A DNA stretch of 64,000 bases from Dysidea avara (GCF_963678975.1 NC_089274.1:28521053-28585052), one strand, 5' to 3'. Positions 34,201 through 45,825 are shown, counted from the stretch's first letter. The notes: a model not told the origin generated them from the sequence alone. Program-made: numbers and translations.

Positions 34201-35330
34201 TTGCATGTTGACTGTAATACAGGAGGTGTTATACGTACGCCTACAGCACCATCAAAATTGTTCATAAAATTGCAATTGGTGACAGTTATGACAGAAGAAG
34301 AAATCATTGAGGTGACACTCAATGCTCCTTCAGCATGAATGACTGATCCCGGCCTCCTTATTAGTAAATTGTTTTCAAAAATGGAATCATTCACTTGAAT
34401 AACTGCTAATGGTAGCCCAGATGTTGCTACCAAGACTAAAGCATTAGCATTACTCACAAAAGTTGAAGCAGATATATGTAGAGATGGTACTTGACTGTTG
34501 TTACCACATCCTGTCAGATTAACATAAATTCCCTCGTCACTATTGTTATAGATCCTCAGGTTGGACATATAAATTGTTGCAGAGCAAGCATAGCTGCTTA
34601 TAATCAATCCTTTAGTTGTGGAAAAAATACTAGTGTTTTGAACAACAACGTTTAAATTTACAGAGGGATCGTTACCCCTGTTTGCAATGAGAACACCACG
34701 ATGCCTAGATGAGTCCATATGACCACTATTTATAAAGTTAGTTCTGGATATTGTAACATTTAAATCATAGCTTCCATAATACACAAGTAACCTTGTGCAA
34801 GTATTGATAAGTAAGTTTGGGAAGTCAGAGAGAAAATTACATGCTACAATTCCAACGTTTTTACTAGCATTGTATAAACCAACTGCACAGATCAGTGAAT
34901 TTTGAAAACTACATCTAGCTATTGAAATATTTGAAATACTGTAAAAATTAATGGCTCGATACCATTGAGAAGAGTTGAAAAACCGTCCACACTGATCAAA
35001 TGTAATCCCTTCAATGGTGATATCACTACATGATGCACAGTATATTGCCCCTACATTGTTACATCTGATGATAATATCATTACCAGTAATTGTGATGTTG
35101 TTTAGAAAACTTGATCCCATTTTTGTGAAGCGGTCTAACACAACTGATTCTGATGTAATATTAATGATGGTATTATCTGTTAAATGATGTAGAGCTTGTG
35201 AAAGTGAACTACAAAGACACAGGCTAAATCCACAACACTCTGCACTGTCAACACCAGCATTATTAACAGTTATAACTTTACCATGTGCTGTACAAGCAAC
35301 AAGTAGCAATACAACAGTAATTGAAGTCAT
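31299..35330 (-). CDS. Large surface protein: signal peptide, beta-helix ectodomain, cysteine-rich hinge, about nine membrane segments
   Basis: This 1343-aa frame is uninterrupted. Residues 1-17 are a signal peptide (MTSITVVLLLVACTAHG). About 20-760 carry many short Asn- and Ile/Val-rich repeats with NxT/S glycosylation sites (words such as ITNCNFMNN, SIFENN, YFTNN), the pattern of a right-handed parallel beta-helix. A Cys-rich segment follows (about 775-875, including CGEC), then about nine hydrophobic helices (about 880-1265). It probably sits at the plasma membrane with the beta-helix outside; ligand unknown. The gene is an intronless coding exon preceded by an acceptor (TTCTTTCTATTAATTAG) seven bases before the ATG, so the leader is spliced. 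A strong GTATGT donor at 31536 would remove the odd hydrophobic tail, so the true C-terminus may lie in an unseen exon. Confidence 0.85.
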   Translation of the reverse strand: MTSITVVLLLVACTAHGKVITVNNAGVDSAECCGFSLCLCSSLSQALHHLTDNTIINITSESVVLDRFTKMGSSFLNNITITGNDIIIRCNNVGAIYCASCSDITIEGITFDQCGRFFNSSQWYRAINFYSISNISIARCSFQNSLICAVGLYNASKNVGIVACNFLSDFPNLLINTCTRLLVYYGSYDLNVTISRTNFINSGHMDSSRHRGVLIANRGNDPSVNLNVVVQNTSIFSTTKGLIISSYACSATIYMSNLRIYNNSDEGIYVNLTGCGNNSQVPSLHISASTFVSNANALVLVATSGLPLAVIQVNDSIFENNLLIRRPGSVIHAEGALSVTSMISSSVITVTNCNFMNNFDGAVGVRITPPVLQSTCNMQTVTFSDVLVYNTTTHETYNGTYGSVSIVTADSAYVFNFERVNFVSNNFFRQTGGVLFLTVYRTCNRNFILNKITLANCALVDNNATNDLATLNIITNQDNLAIITYFINIVNCSVDGNVGGDSIFHVDATTVYPSYVNISESNFTNNIGSVFYYLSNFYVYFNEIVYFTNNTANTGAAIDFELAPRGIQVYGASMIYFINNSVRLRGGAIYMNVPDNCIFNGNYFTALPNDSYVTFVNNSANLAGNSIYFNIPQSCNVITNDSDNASLLYVPNMFNYYQIVHTGSYPVITSPHTIKLHLPEIAPYSTNESSNAIQSLNMLGELITFSASVFDYFNHSAEPTIFHMRCDTCGSDYVLSKDQISVASNSVQEFQVFPKTINDVVNNYNINITFMSILLPTYKQLTATLVVKLSPCRSGYLFDSSYVPPQCVCYPRSDIIQCTRDYSEIRIGYWVGNVSLHYTSSLCPNDYCNFAKREETSPGYFELPNESDEQCSSHRTGVACGECISGYTLAYDSPICINNDKCSAGITVLVVLLTIIYWIVVVAVVFGVMYFNNQVLSGYVYGIIYFYSIVDILLGNNLYISEGAFQAISILSSFAKLTPEVLGKLCFVKGLSGIDQHFIHYSHAVAVSIITLTVVIAARYSLRIARYISRCIIRVICILILLSYTSLASTSLQLLRPLTFNDIDDVRTFLSPEIKYFTNRHLVYAIVALLCEALLIGLLVLLLFEPLIRKKITLIRIKPLLDQFQGCFKDKYHWFAAYYLICRQVIILIVYVGNTNYYNMLFYLQTACIIIAMIHIWIQPYKNDLHNALDSIVLLTLVLVINVNTFTFLSSATVEIAIALVFIPLILCLLIAIKILATKWFVKRKLFYHYSINQHVELGDNDLRKYVMMKYMHIYILIPGTSAVDHPNKRILLKIYNIFVQISLKKIDIVPKFSVVFIVIFNNSCFNVQNIQKLVIVTEPLQL

Positions 35331-35952
35331 GATTACCTAATTAATAGAAAGAACAAACTTAATACTTACTTTCCTCCTTTTAACACTTGTATATAACAAT
35401 GCATTAACACACACATACAAATAGAGAAAATATTGTTGATTAGCTAACAGACTGTGGACATCACAGTATTCTATCCACATCAAGCTTAACCTCTGGCAGG
35501 TGGTTATACTTACAATTATACTGAGAGTGTGACACCATCTACAGAGCAGTGTTAAAGTTGTCATCATGCAGAGTAATTGTGGCATTGCTGCAATAGTTAC
35601 ATGAATTGTCACACTTATGCCTATCACACTGCAGTAACAAACATTGTGTATACATATACTGTATATGGCTTTTACAGCCAGGCAGTGAGCTATATACTTT
35701 TGAGATATTCAGTAAATATTCAGTGAATAAACAATTATACCTTCACTTTAGAGGATAGCTAAGTGCTGCAAGAAGGTGCTATGCAGTGAAACTGTACAGC
35801 TTTTCTTCAAAGTCATCCAAAATACTTGTATGGGTATTAAAATTTACTCTATACTGGCTTGTTCAAATCTACATTCAAATCACTCAGCTGTAATATTGTA
35901 AATCAATCCACAGCATATATCTCTACTTCTTATCAAGATACATGGTAGTGTG
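35331..35952. other. 5' flank of the surface-protein gene
   Basis: Minus strand shows GGAAA|GTAAGT at about 35370 and an AG at 35338, a possible 33-nt leader intron. No other exon is recognised. From about 35930 the sequence resembles the composite-element end. Confidence 0.35.
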
Positions 35953-36370
35953 TCGTGCAGCCCAAGAATCCGGTGTGCAACACCCGTGAGTATATTGACA
36001 GGAAGTAAGAAAACGTAATTTTCACACCTCCGTAGCTCAGTGCTGCCTTGATGAAACACGACGATTTTTGCTATGGACATACCCGCCAACTTCAGTACTC
36101 CACATACCAAATTTGAGCAAAATTGCTTCAAGCATTCCCGAGATATACGACTTCAAAAATTGGGTTAGTTTCTCCGTTTTTTCTTCTTTTTTCTTCCTCT
36201 TTTCGTCACTTACAAAAACTGCCATAAAACGCAAATGCCATATTCAATTGACTTGAACTTTTGCACACTGAAGAAGGGTATAAAGGCGCAGCTTGGTACC
36301 AACTTTGGCTGGAATACGATAAACAGGCAAAGAGTTATTAGCGATCATTCATGAAAAATAACATCAATAT

Positions 36371-37209
36371 CAGGGGCAGATCTAGGATTTATAAAAGGGG
36401 GGGCTAACTCAAGGTACTAATCTCTTGGGTAGAGGTGTGAGAAGCACACTTCCCAGCATGCTTTGCATGCTGTAACTAGGGGAGTCTGTGGCCATGGGAA
36501 AATTTTGAAAAATAGATGCTAAAATACTGCAATTTGGAGACATTTCCACATAAAATTCATAATATTTTCTGCCTGTAGATATTTTATATACTGCCTTTAG
36601 ATTACAGGTATGGCTCTTTGAAGCATTTTGCTAAAGGAAAAGTTTGGGTAGGTACAGACAACCAAGTACATGATGCACCCCTCTCACAATTGCACAACAC
36701 TGAATAGGTGCATGTTAGAATAAGAATATTGAAAGTGGAAAATTTTGAAATTTGAACAATGAATCTGAGAGCATTTTCAATGGAAATTGTGTACCATACA
36801 TATTAACTACACAAGTAGATGAATGAAGCCCTTTAAACAGACCAATGCACTTCATTGTATGTATAGGTGCAGGCAGATTTGGAAACATTCCATAACAGAA
36901 CCAACTACATGTTTCCAGTGAATGTTCTATTAGAGTAGTTAGCTGACTGCTCTATTAGAGTATCTCGATCTTGTACACCTCCAATGCTGATCCGGGTCCT
37001 TGTTGCATAAACTTTAGCATAAATCCACTGATAATACCTTGGAAAGATGTTTATAAGGTGGTTTTATGAGTATTTGTATTATTAGTGATCATATAATTAT
37101 GCTAAGACAAAATTTCATTATAATACTCAGCATATTGATCAAGTAAAGCCTAAATATGAAGGGGGGGGCTTCAGCCCCCAAAGTCCCCCCCCCCCTGGAT
37201 CCGCCCCTG
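36371..37209. mobile_element. CAGGGGC-family TIR element, copy 3
   Basis: CAGGGGCAGATCTAG and GATCCGCCCCTG ends are flanked by a perfect AATAT duplication (36366-36370, 37210-37214). The pre-insertion sequence is preserved at 9401-9420 on the other strand. Nearly identical to 18987-19822, including two CTATTAGAG words at 36924-36936 and 36944-36970. Confidence 0.92.
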
Positions 37210-37577
37210 AATATGTTGTCACGCCTACAGGGTAAATTGCTTACAGGAAGAAGCTGAAAATCGGTAAATAAATAGGTTAACTATTGAACCTCAAACCTTT
37301 TGTGGTTTGAAAGAAATCGAGCTAAAAACCACGAAGATACAACGAAAAAACCAACAGTGTATAACAATTACGCAATCGAGATTAGCAAATAAAAAACGAC
37401 TACTTGCCATGCCTACCAGAAAAACCGCTTGGAGTAATGCTTTGAAAATCGCTGTACAGATGGAATAATCATCTAAGAAAGGTTCTTTAATGGTGTAGAA
37501 GAATCAGACTTAAAGCCACAGAGATATAACACGAAATCCAACTTGGTGGAGATCGAGATACTCTAATAGAGCAGTCA

Positions 37578-40576
37578 CCCTGAAGAGAGAGATCAGCTAC
37601 AGTATAGAAACAAGTAACCCATATAGAGATCAGCTACAAACAAATCACCGTGTAGAGAGTTCAGTTACAAACAATTCACCCTATAGAGAGATCAGCTAGA
37701 AGAAGTTACTTTGTAGAGTTCAGCTACAAAAAGATCACCCTGTAGAGAGTTCAGGTAGAAGAGGTCACCTTGTAGAGAGTTCAGCTACAAAGAAACCACC
37801 TTGTAGAGAGTTCAGCTGCAAACAAATCACTCTGTAGAGAATTCAACTACAAACAAATCGCCCTGTAGAGAGAACCGCTAGAAGAAGTTACCTTGTGGAG
37901 AGTTCAGCTACAAAGAAACCATCATGTAGAGAGTTCAGCTGCAAACAAATCACCCTGTAGAGAGATCAGCAAGAAACAATTCACCCTGTAGAGAGGTCAG
38001 CTAGAAACAAATCATCCTGTAGACAGATCAACTAGAAGAAGTTACCTTGTAGAGAGTTCAGCTAGAAACTATTCACCCTGTAGAGAGATCAACTAGAAAC
38101 AAGTCATCCTGTAGAAGTAGAGAGATCAGCTAGAAGAAGTTACCTTGTAAAGAGTTCAGCTACAAATAAACTATCACGTAGAGAGTTCAGCTACAAACAA
38201 ATCATCCTGTACAGAGATCAGCTAGAAGAAGTTACCTTGTAGAGAATTCAGTTACAAAGAAACCACCATGTAGAGAGTTCAGCTGCAAACAAATTACCCT
38301 GTAGAGTAGAAACAATTTAACCCTGTAGAGAGATCAGCTAGAAGAAGTTACCTTGAGAGTTCAGTTACAAACAAATCACCCTGTAGGAAGATCAGCTAGA
38401 AGAAGTCACCTTGTAGAGAGTTCAGTTACAAAGAAACCACCATGTAGAGAGTTCAGCTGCAAACAAACCACCCTGTAGAGAGTTCAGCTAGAAACAATTC
38501 ACCCTGTAGAGAGATCAGCTAGAAACAAGTCATCCTGTAGAGAGATCAGCTAGAAGAAGTTACCTTGTAGAGAGTTCAGCTACAAGTAAACCATCATGTA
38601 GACAGTTCAGCTGCAAACAAATTACCCTGTAGAGAGTACAACTAGAAACAATTTACCCTGTAGAGAGATCAACTAGAAGAAGTTACCTTGTAGAGAGCTC
38701 AGCTACAAACAAATCACCCTGTAGAGAGATCAGCTAGAAGAAGTCACCTTGTAGAGAGTTCAGTTACAAAGAAACCACCATGTACAGAGTTCAGCTGCAA
38801 ACAAATTACCCTGTAGAGAGTACAGCTAGAAACAATTTACCCTGTAGAGAGATCAGCTAGAAGAAGTTACCTTGTAGAGAGTTCAGCTACAAATAAACCA
38901 TCATGTAGAGAGTTCAGCTGCAAACAAATTACCCTGTAGAGAGTACAGCTAGAAACAATTTACCCTGTAGAGAGATCAGCTAGAAACAAGTCATCCTGTA
39001 GAGAGATCAGCTAGAAGAAGTTACCTTGTAGAGAGTTCAGCTACAAGTAAACCATCATGTAGACAGTTCAGCTGCAAACAAATTACCCTGTAGAGAGTAC
39101 AGCTAGAAACAATTTACCCTGTAGAGAGATCAGCTAGAAGAAGTTACCTTGTAGAGAGTTCAGCTACAAATAAACCATCATGTAGAGAGTTCAGCTGCAA
39201 ACAAATTACCCTGTAGAGAGTACAGCTAGAAACAATTTACCCTGTAGAGAGATCAGCTAGAAACAAGTCATCCTGTAGAGAGATCAGCTAGAAGAAGTTA
39301 CCTTGTAGAGAGTTCAGCTACAAGTAAACCATTATGTAGACAGTTCAGCTGCAAACAAATTACCCTGTAGAGAGTACAGCTAGAAACAATTTACCCTGTA
39401 GAGAGATCAGCTAGAAGAAGTTACCTTGTAGAGAGTTCAGCTACAAACAAACCACCCTGTAGAGAGATCAGCTAGAAGAAGTCACCTTGTAGAGAGTTCA
39501 GTTACAAAGAAACCACCATGGACAGAGTTCAACTGCAAACAAATTACCCTGTAGAGAGTACAGCTAGAAACAATTTACCCTGTAGAGAGATCAACTAGAA
39601 GAAGTTACCTTGTAGAGAGTTCAGCTACAAATAAACCATCATGTAGAGAGTTCAGCTGCAAACAAATTACCCTGTAGAGAGTACAGCTAGAAACAATTTA
39701 CCCTGTAGAGAGATCAGCTAGAAGAAGTCACCTTGTAGAGAGTTCAGCTACAAAGAATTCATCATGTAGAGAGTTCAGCTACAAATAAGTCACCCTGTAG
39801 AAAGATTAGCTAGAGCAAGTTATCTTGTAGAGAGTTCAGCTACAAAGAAACCATCATGTAGAAAGTTCAGCTGGAAACAAATTACCCTATGGAGAGTTCA
39901 GCTACAAACAGATCACCCTTTAGAGTTCAGCTAGAAACAAGTCCCCCTGCAGAAAGATCAACTAGAAACAAGTCATCCTGTAGAGAGATCAGCTAGAAGA
40001 AGTCACTTTGTATGTAGAGAGTTCAGCTACTAAAAGCCACCCTGCAGATAGTTCAGCTACAAACAAGTCACCCTGTAGAGAGATCAGCTAGAAGAAGTCA
40101 CCTTGTAAAGAGCTCAGCTACAAAGAAACCATCATGTAGAGAGTTCAGCTGGAAACAAATCACCCTATAGAGAATTCAGCTAGAAACAGATCACCCTTTA
40201 GAGTTCAGCTAGAAACAAGTCACCCTGCAGAGAGATCAACTAGAAACAAGTCATCCTGTAGAGAGATCAGCTAGAAGAAGTCACCTTGTAGAGAGCTCAG
40301 CTACAAAGAAACCATCATGTAGAGAGTTCAGATGCAAACAAATCACCCTGTAGAGAATTCGGTTACAAACAAATCACCCTGTAGAAAGATCAGCTAGAAG
40401 AAGTTACCTTGTAGAGAGTTCGGCTACAAAGAAATCATTCTGTAGAGAGTTCAGCTACAAACAAATCACCTGTAGAGAGTTCAGCTACATACAAATCATC
40501 CTGTAGAGAGATCAGCTAGAAGAAGTCACCTTGTAGAGAGTTCAGTTACAAAGAAACCACCATGTAGAGAGTTCTG
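37578..40576 (-). repeat. Minisatellite array of copy B
   Basis: Reverse complement of the array in copy A: units TGTAGAGAGTTCAGCTACAA with AGAAGTTACC, AAACAAATCACC, AAGTCATCC or CAATTTACCC spacers. Higher-order blocks recur: CCATCATGTAGACAGTTCAG at about 38590, 39050 and (as CCATTATG) 39329, roughly 280-460 bp apart. The block order differs from array A, so each array expanded separately. Confidence 0.92.
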
Positions 40577-40759
40577 TAATAAATATATGTATTATATATA
40601 ATTTGTACATTTATTGATAAAATCAGAAATAGTTTAAGTATTTAAAATATGCTCCATCTTATTCTTCTTCCTGTGGTAAAGAAAAAAGATAGGGTTAATA
40701 AAGCCCCCAAGCAGGCTATAGGCTGGCTTTGGGGTATACGAATACAACAAGAAGTGAAA

Positions 40760-41088
40760 TCTAATCAAAAACAGCCAAGCTGTAAAAAGAGTGCGGCCCT
40801 CAAAAAGGCTATGGTGAAAAAAGATGTGAAATCCAAGGTGGCGGCCAAGAAATGGCTGTGATGGTAGGTTAATAGTAAAAATTTTAATAACGACAATTCA
40901 GGTCAGTTTTGTGCCAAGACGAAGCAGTACCAAATTCACCTGAATTGTCGTTCTTAAAATTTTTACCATTAACCTACCATCACAGCAATTACTTGGCCGC
41001 CACCTTGGATTTCACATCTTTTTTCACCATAGCCTTTTTATTTTGAGGGTTGCACTCTTTTTTTACAGCTTGGCTATTTTGGATTAGA
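40760..41088. repeat. Foldback palindrome, second copy
   Basis: Arms begin TCTAATCAAAAACAGCCAAG and end TTGGCTATTTTGGATTAGA, with GCGGCCCTCAAAAAGGCTAT pairing across a short loop near 40910-40925. It has more mismatches between its arms than the copy at 6024-6350. Confidence 0.85.
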
Positions 41089-42194
41089 TACACTTTTACA
41101 TATTGAAAATGTTTATAAATAACAGTACGAACCATCACAGTCACCAAACTTGCATAATGAACACAAAATGTTTATGTCCAGAAACCCCCGCCTCACAAAA
41201 TTATTACAAAAATTGAAATTTCAAGTTTACGTCATCTGTTCTGTAGCCACAGTGAATGTGCAGGGCTGAAATTTTGCTATGCCTATCTATTATAACCCAA
41301 AGTATTATAAACAGCTTTAGTTAACAGAAGATACAAGCAATTCTTTGAAGCACATGTAAAGTTTGTCGAAAAACTCCCGCCCTACCTTGCCCCAAAGCCC
41401 AGTATTTACCTGTTTGTTTCTTGAATTTGTTATGTGCCTGACTAGACATTGGGTGGTCTGCGGTTTGAATCCTGGGGTAGGAGGCATTTTTCCTTTCTTT
41501 AGACCATTTTCTGTTTCACCTTATTCTGTTAGCTACTGTTGGTTAAGTGATGTTTAAGTCTTTAGTTCCTGTTTGTTATAGGTAAGGTAATCCAAAGGCT
41601 GCAGCACAGGTTGCTGTCAGTGGCCACTGTAAAGCTCTAATAATAATAACAATGTATGTATTTTTTTGTTGTATGCATATTGTTTTGCAACTACATATAT
41701 AATAAGGTGACCTTTTTGCAGCTGAATTCTGTATGGGTTGATTTGTAATGTAGCTGAATTCTTTACAGGGTGATTTGTTTGCATCTGAACTCTCTACAGT
41801 ATGACTTGTTTGTAGCTGAACTCTCTACATGGTGACGTGTAACATTGCTGACCTCTCTACAGGATGACTTGATACTAAGCTCTACTCCCTACAGGGTAAC
41901 TATAACTGAGCTATCTACAGAGATACTTATAACGTAGTTGAATCCTCTACAGGGTAACTAGTAATGTAGCTGAGTGACTTGTATGTATATTGCAAATTGA
42001 TACCTACTGTACCAAATATTGAGTGGAGTATTTCTATTTGGTATCACAATACTGGGTAGTATCAATAGTATTGCACAGCTCTAATATATATCTGTATTAT
42101 TATCCAGATAACAATTTACTATCTGAATAGTAATTTGAAGCCATCAGGATAGTTTAAAGCAATTTTGTGTTAAATTTTCCTAGATACATGAGGT
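41089..42194. other. Gene-free stretch with array remnant and element ends
   Basis: 41700-41975 is a degenerate run of minisatellite units in copy-A orientation (TGTAGCTGAACTCTCTACA). 41174-41196 (GTCCAGAAACCCCCGCC) and 41361-41389 (GAAAAACTCCCGCCCTACC) are end-like sequences of the TTTCCGGACA family. No gene. Confidence 0.55.
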
Positions 42195-43395
42195 TTACAG
42201 TGACCAGCACTTCCATGTAATTTTTGTTGTACATTGCTTGACCTTGTCGATTTGTCTTGCTCTAGTTTGAGCTCTAGTTCTGGTGCAGTCACAGGTATTA
42301 GCTACCGCAGCACACGCTCTGGAGAGAATGGAGTGAGACCTGTGGCATGAAATCCACCTATGCAGTGTTTTGGCATGAAGAATGTTTCCCACAACTTGGC
42401 ATTTAAACATGCTGGCATATTCTCCTCTGGTTTCCAGCTTGTACAGCTTAAGGATAGCTTGCCATGCATTCTTCAATGGTGTAAACACTCCAACGTCAAG
42501 AGACTGGAGCAAGTGTGTGGTGTTTGGCAGAAAGCACTAACTTTATTGGCTCTAGCTTGACAAAATAGTTCTATGCTGATGTGTGAGTAGTGCCCTCAAA
42601 GAATAATACTACTGGTGGCTGGTGCAGTTTTGGTCAAATGTGCCACAGCAGGCAAAAAACAACTTACGAAACCATGATAAGAAGTTGTTTGCATTCGACT
42701 TAATGCTCATGGGGGAAAGGCTGCCACCATTTATTCCCTACAATTAAGGGGAAAACCTGTATCAGAGATGGAATACAGCAGGTGCATAAGTGTTGCCAGC
42801 ACAATGTACTGTGATAAACTGCCAACCTGATACACCTCCAATCTCATAGATTGTCCTTGTCCCATGTCTTGCTAGCAGTTTCTGGGAGGACACAGAAGTA
42901 CAAAAAGGTTGTTTCATCACAGTTCCATAGCCTAGTAAAAATAGCCTCATCAGCAACCTGTAAGATAGTGCCTCCCTCACTTTATCAAATCAAGCTCTCA
43001 GAACCTCTTCAATCCTGCTTGAGCCCTTTTTATGCTTAAATGTTGAGGCTTCCTGATCATTGGCCACCTTCTCTTAAAGCATTGCCACTAGTCTTTCCCA
43101 GGAATACTCCTCCATGAAAGGGTTTCTCGATACCATTATCTTTCAAGTAGTCACTATTTCAACCAGGGCATGAGTTATCCCAAATTTCAGCAAGTGCAGC
43201 ACATGTCATGGCAATTTCTCTCTCTTCAGACATTGTCAAAACAGCTGGACCACCAACACCAACTGTCTTTACATTTCCATGGAAATGATCATGCAGTGTG
43301 CTGGAAGTGAAACCATACTTCCTTGCTGCTGTACAAGCAGTCAATCCATCTGTTTTACGAACCTCAGAAAGTGTTGCTCCTACTATAGCTCTTCT
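42195..43395 (-). pseudogene. pogo/Tigger-like (CENP-B/jerky-type) transposase, decayed
   Basis: Pieces appear in the right order on the minus strand but in different frames. About 43340-43160 is a psq/HTH DNA-binding segment (GLTACTAARKYGFTSSTLHD). About 42980-42762 is a middle part of the DDE domain. About 42512-42400 is the family's C-terminal word LQSLDVGVFTPLKNAW. Stops and frame changes separate them, so no intact enzyme is encoded. The intact family binds its TIRs and cuts and pastes by a DDE/D mechanism, usually at TA. A TIR-like sequence, GTCCAGAAATCCCCTTACTT, is present at 43796-43826, but the opposite end was not found. Confidence 0.8.
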
Positions 43396-44899
43396 TCATG
43401 TTAAATAGGTAAAATACTAAAAATAGCTATTGAAATTCTCCCGCAGAAATTCAAATTCGATTTGTGTGCATGCATGTATCTTTTACAAATACGAAATAGT
43501 GTAATGTTGCTGTGTGCAGTGTTTACACTATACAGGCTTGATATACCACAAACAATGATTGCTTAGTACGGTGGACTCTGTTATTCATGCTTTTTGGGTT
43601 TAATTTCATCGTGATGAATTTTTGAGCAAAAATATTTATGCATCATTTAGAACTTTGCAAGTTCCTACTACAGTCAAAAGTGTTTGGAGTCTGTTTATAC
43701 CACTATTGAAGAGAGCAATGTAATGGCGTTGTTAGGTCCAAATTTCAGCAAAATCGGTTTCGTTTTTGTGATGTAAGAGCGGTGGAAACCATAGCTGTCC
43801 AGAAATCCCCTTACTTACTTTACGGCTGTGAAAACAGGGTGCAATCTCACTGAAAGCCAAAAAAAAAGAGATGTAAAATCAAAGCCTACAATGATATAAT
43901 GCCGATGATCACATGTATACCCATCATTATTCAAAGCTGGAGTCCACGGTCTGGCATTGGCTGGACCACTTTTCAGCTATAAAACATTGAGATACTTTAA
44001 CAGAGCAGTGATTACATTATACTCTTAGACTAATAGAACAGTCATCGCGAAACTCTACATTAAGTACAGAATTCTTGGTCTAAACCATTATACACCTACC
44101 CTGTATGTTAATTGTCTTCAAATTGATATCTGCATGGTATTACACTACCTTTGGGATAATTGATCATGGCATGTAATTACAATCAAAATAGCTTCCATAT
44201 CTCAAAGAACTAAATTTCCACTTATAGAATTAGCTATACATGACATGAAACAGATATGAAATTGAATTAATTGGTACAGTGTTGCCATATCAAAACTTGC
44301 TATTGGGAATTGTAAACCGAAGTGGTCAAAATAAAATTTTACATAACATCAAGTTTTGCTATTAGTTCTTATGAATTATGTAGCTAAAAATTAACTCCAT
44401 GTCATTTTGGTAGTCTTAGCTTAGTCAAACCAGTTGGTTGAAAATCTTGCTGACAGCCATTATTTCTTGCCCTATGTAAATTGCATGCATTTTGTACTAA
44501 ATACAAAAAATACAAAAAAACCCAAGTATTAGTACCCATAATCTCTACAGGACATTATACAAGCCCTTAAATTGCTCTACACGATTCTGCCAGAAGTAAT
44601 GCTCTAGTGTTACCATAGTAACATTTATTTACTATTGATTACAACATAATATGTGCCAATTGTGACCCCATGCAATTTATATTGAAGTAATTAATTACTT
44701 GGGTGGGAAAACCCCCCAAAAGCAAGCTGTTACCCTCAACTGAATTCGTTAAACTTGGTATCATTCTACGTGTCAACACTTGCTGATTAAGAATCCACCT
44801 GAAGTGCCCTACCAATTATTATACCGAGTTACATTGTAAAACATACGAAAATCAGGGTTTTCCTGCAGTTTCCCTAGACCCCCTAACTTGACATACTAA
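43396..44899. other. Gene-free stretch
   Basis: Contains the right-end sequence of the pogo-associated family (43796-43826) and two minus-strand copies of the recurrent motif (43986-44011, 44021-44044). Nothing coding is supported. Confidence 0.55.
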
Positions 44900-45384
44900 C
44901 AGTGTTGGGCAAGTTACTTTGTAAAAATAACTATAGTTACATATTACTTGCAACTGAGCTATTTAGTTACAGTTACATATTACCCATAAAATAAAGTAAC
45001 TATAATAATATTACATATTATATTACTTTGTGTCACAGCCTTAAGCTGTCACGTGTGAAACTACCACCTTATCATGTGACATGATTGCGTTGTTGGACAA
45101 TGTGCAAATCTTGGTCATAAGTAAGAAGCTTCATTCAGTGAATAAGCTGGTGAATAAGCTTCATTTAGTAATCCACCGTTACTCCGTGGATTACTAACGA
45201 GATTAGTAACTTTGTTAGTTGTAATATTACATAATATTAGATTCATTACAGTAACTATATATTACTTAGGTAACGCGTTACATTTGTAAGTAAATTATAT
45301 TACCTGTTTTTATAGCGTATTTCGTTATATTACTTAGTTACCACAAAAGTAATAACAGTACGTAACGCGTTACTCCCAACACTG
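44900..45384. mobile_element. hAT-like MITE with 8-bp target duplication
   Basis: CAGTGTTGGGCAAGTTACTT at the left and AACGCGTTACTCCCAACACTG (ending CAACACTG) at the right form TIRs. They are flanked by perfect CATACTAA (44892-44899, 45385-45392). The interior has repeated TAGTTACATATTAC words and no protein. A CAGTGTTGGG start is common in hAT-type MITEs of animals. Confidence 0.92.
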
Positions 45385-45825
45385 CATACTAATGGATAAT
45401 ATCCGCAATGACGTTTTCTGACTACACAAAATAAAATGGCCGTGCTAGTGTGGGGACTTTGTACAGGGAGGTATTGGGCAAGATAGTGTTTCCCTATGAT
45501 AGCATTTATAGATTCGAAAAACGATGAAGGTGAGGCATATAATATACAATGCAATACAAATAAGCCTAGTTGTGTCTGAATTAAAAATTTTCGGTCTGCT
45601 TTCCTTGTTGGAACGTGGTTTGCATCGTCACGGTACGTGTACTACTTCTTACCTTTATTATCTTGTGGTCCCAAGTGTAGAAAACTACAGACAATATTCA
45701 TTTCGAATACTGCATGTTAAAGTCTCTGAAACCCCCACACTAACATGGCCATTTTGTCAATATGACATCAAATTTCGTCATTGCAGATATTGTCCATTAT
45801 AATGCATACTCACTGTATGTGCTTA

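Larger units (their letters stand above)
35953..41088 (-). mobile_element. Composite element copy B (inverted relative to copy A)
   Basis: Carries the same modules as 6024-9828 in reverse: tail (35953-36370 and 37210-37550), minisatellite (37578-40576), linker (40577-40759) and foldback palindrome (40760-41088). The tail is split by a TIR transposon at 36371-37209. B retains about 280 bp next to the array (37290-37575) that A lacks, including a recurrent motif at 37551-37577. No transposase gene. The left limit may extend to about 35930. Confidence 0.75.

Noticed and set aside
37578..40576. CRISPR-like array
   Set aside because: Units are contiguous, variable and lack unique spacers; this is a minisatellite in eukaryotic DNA.
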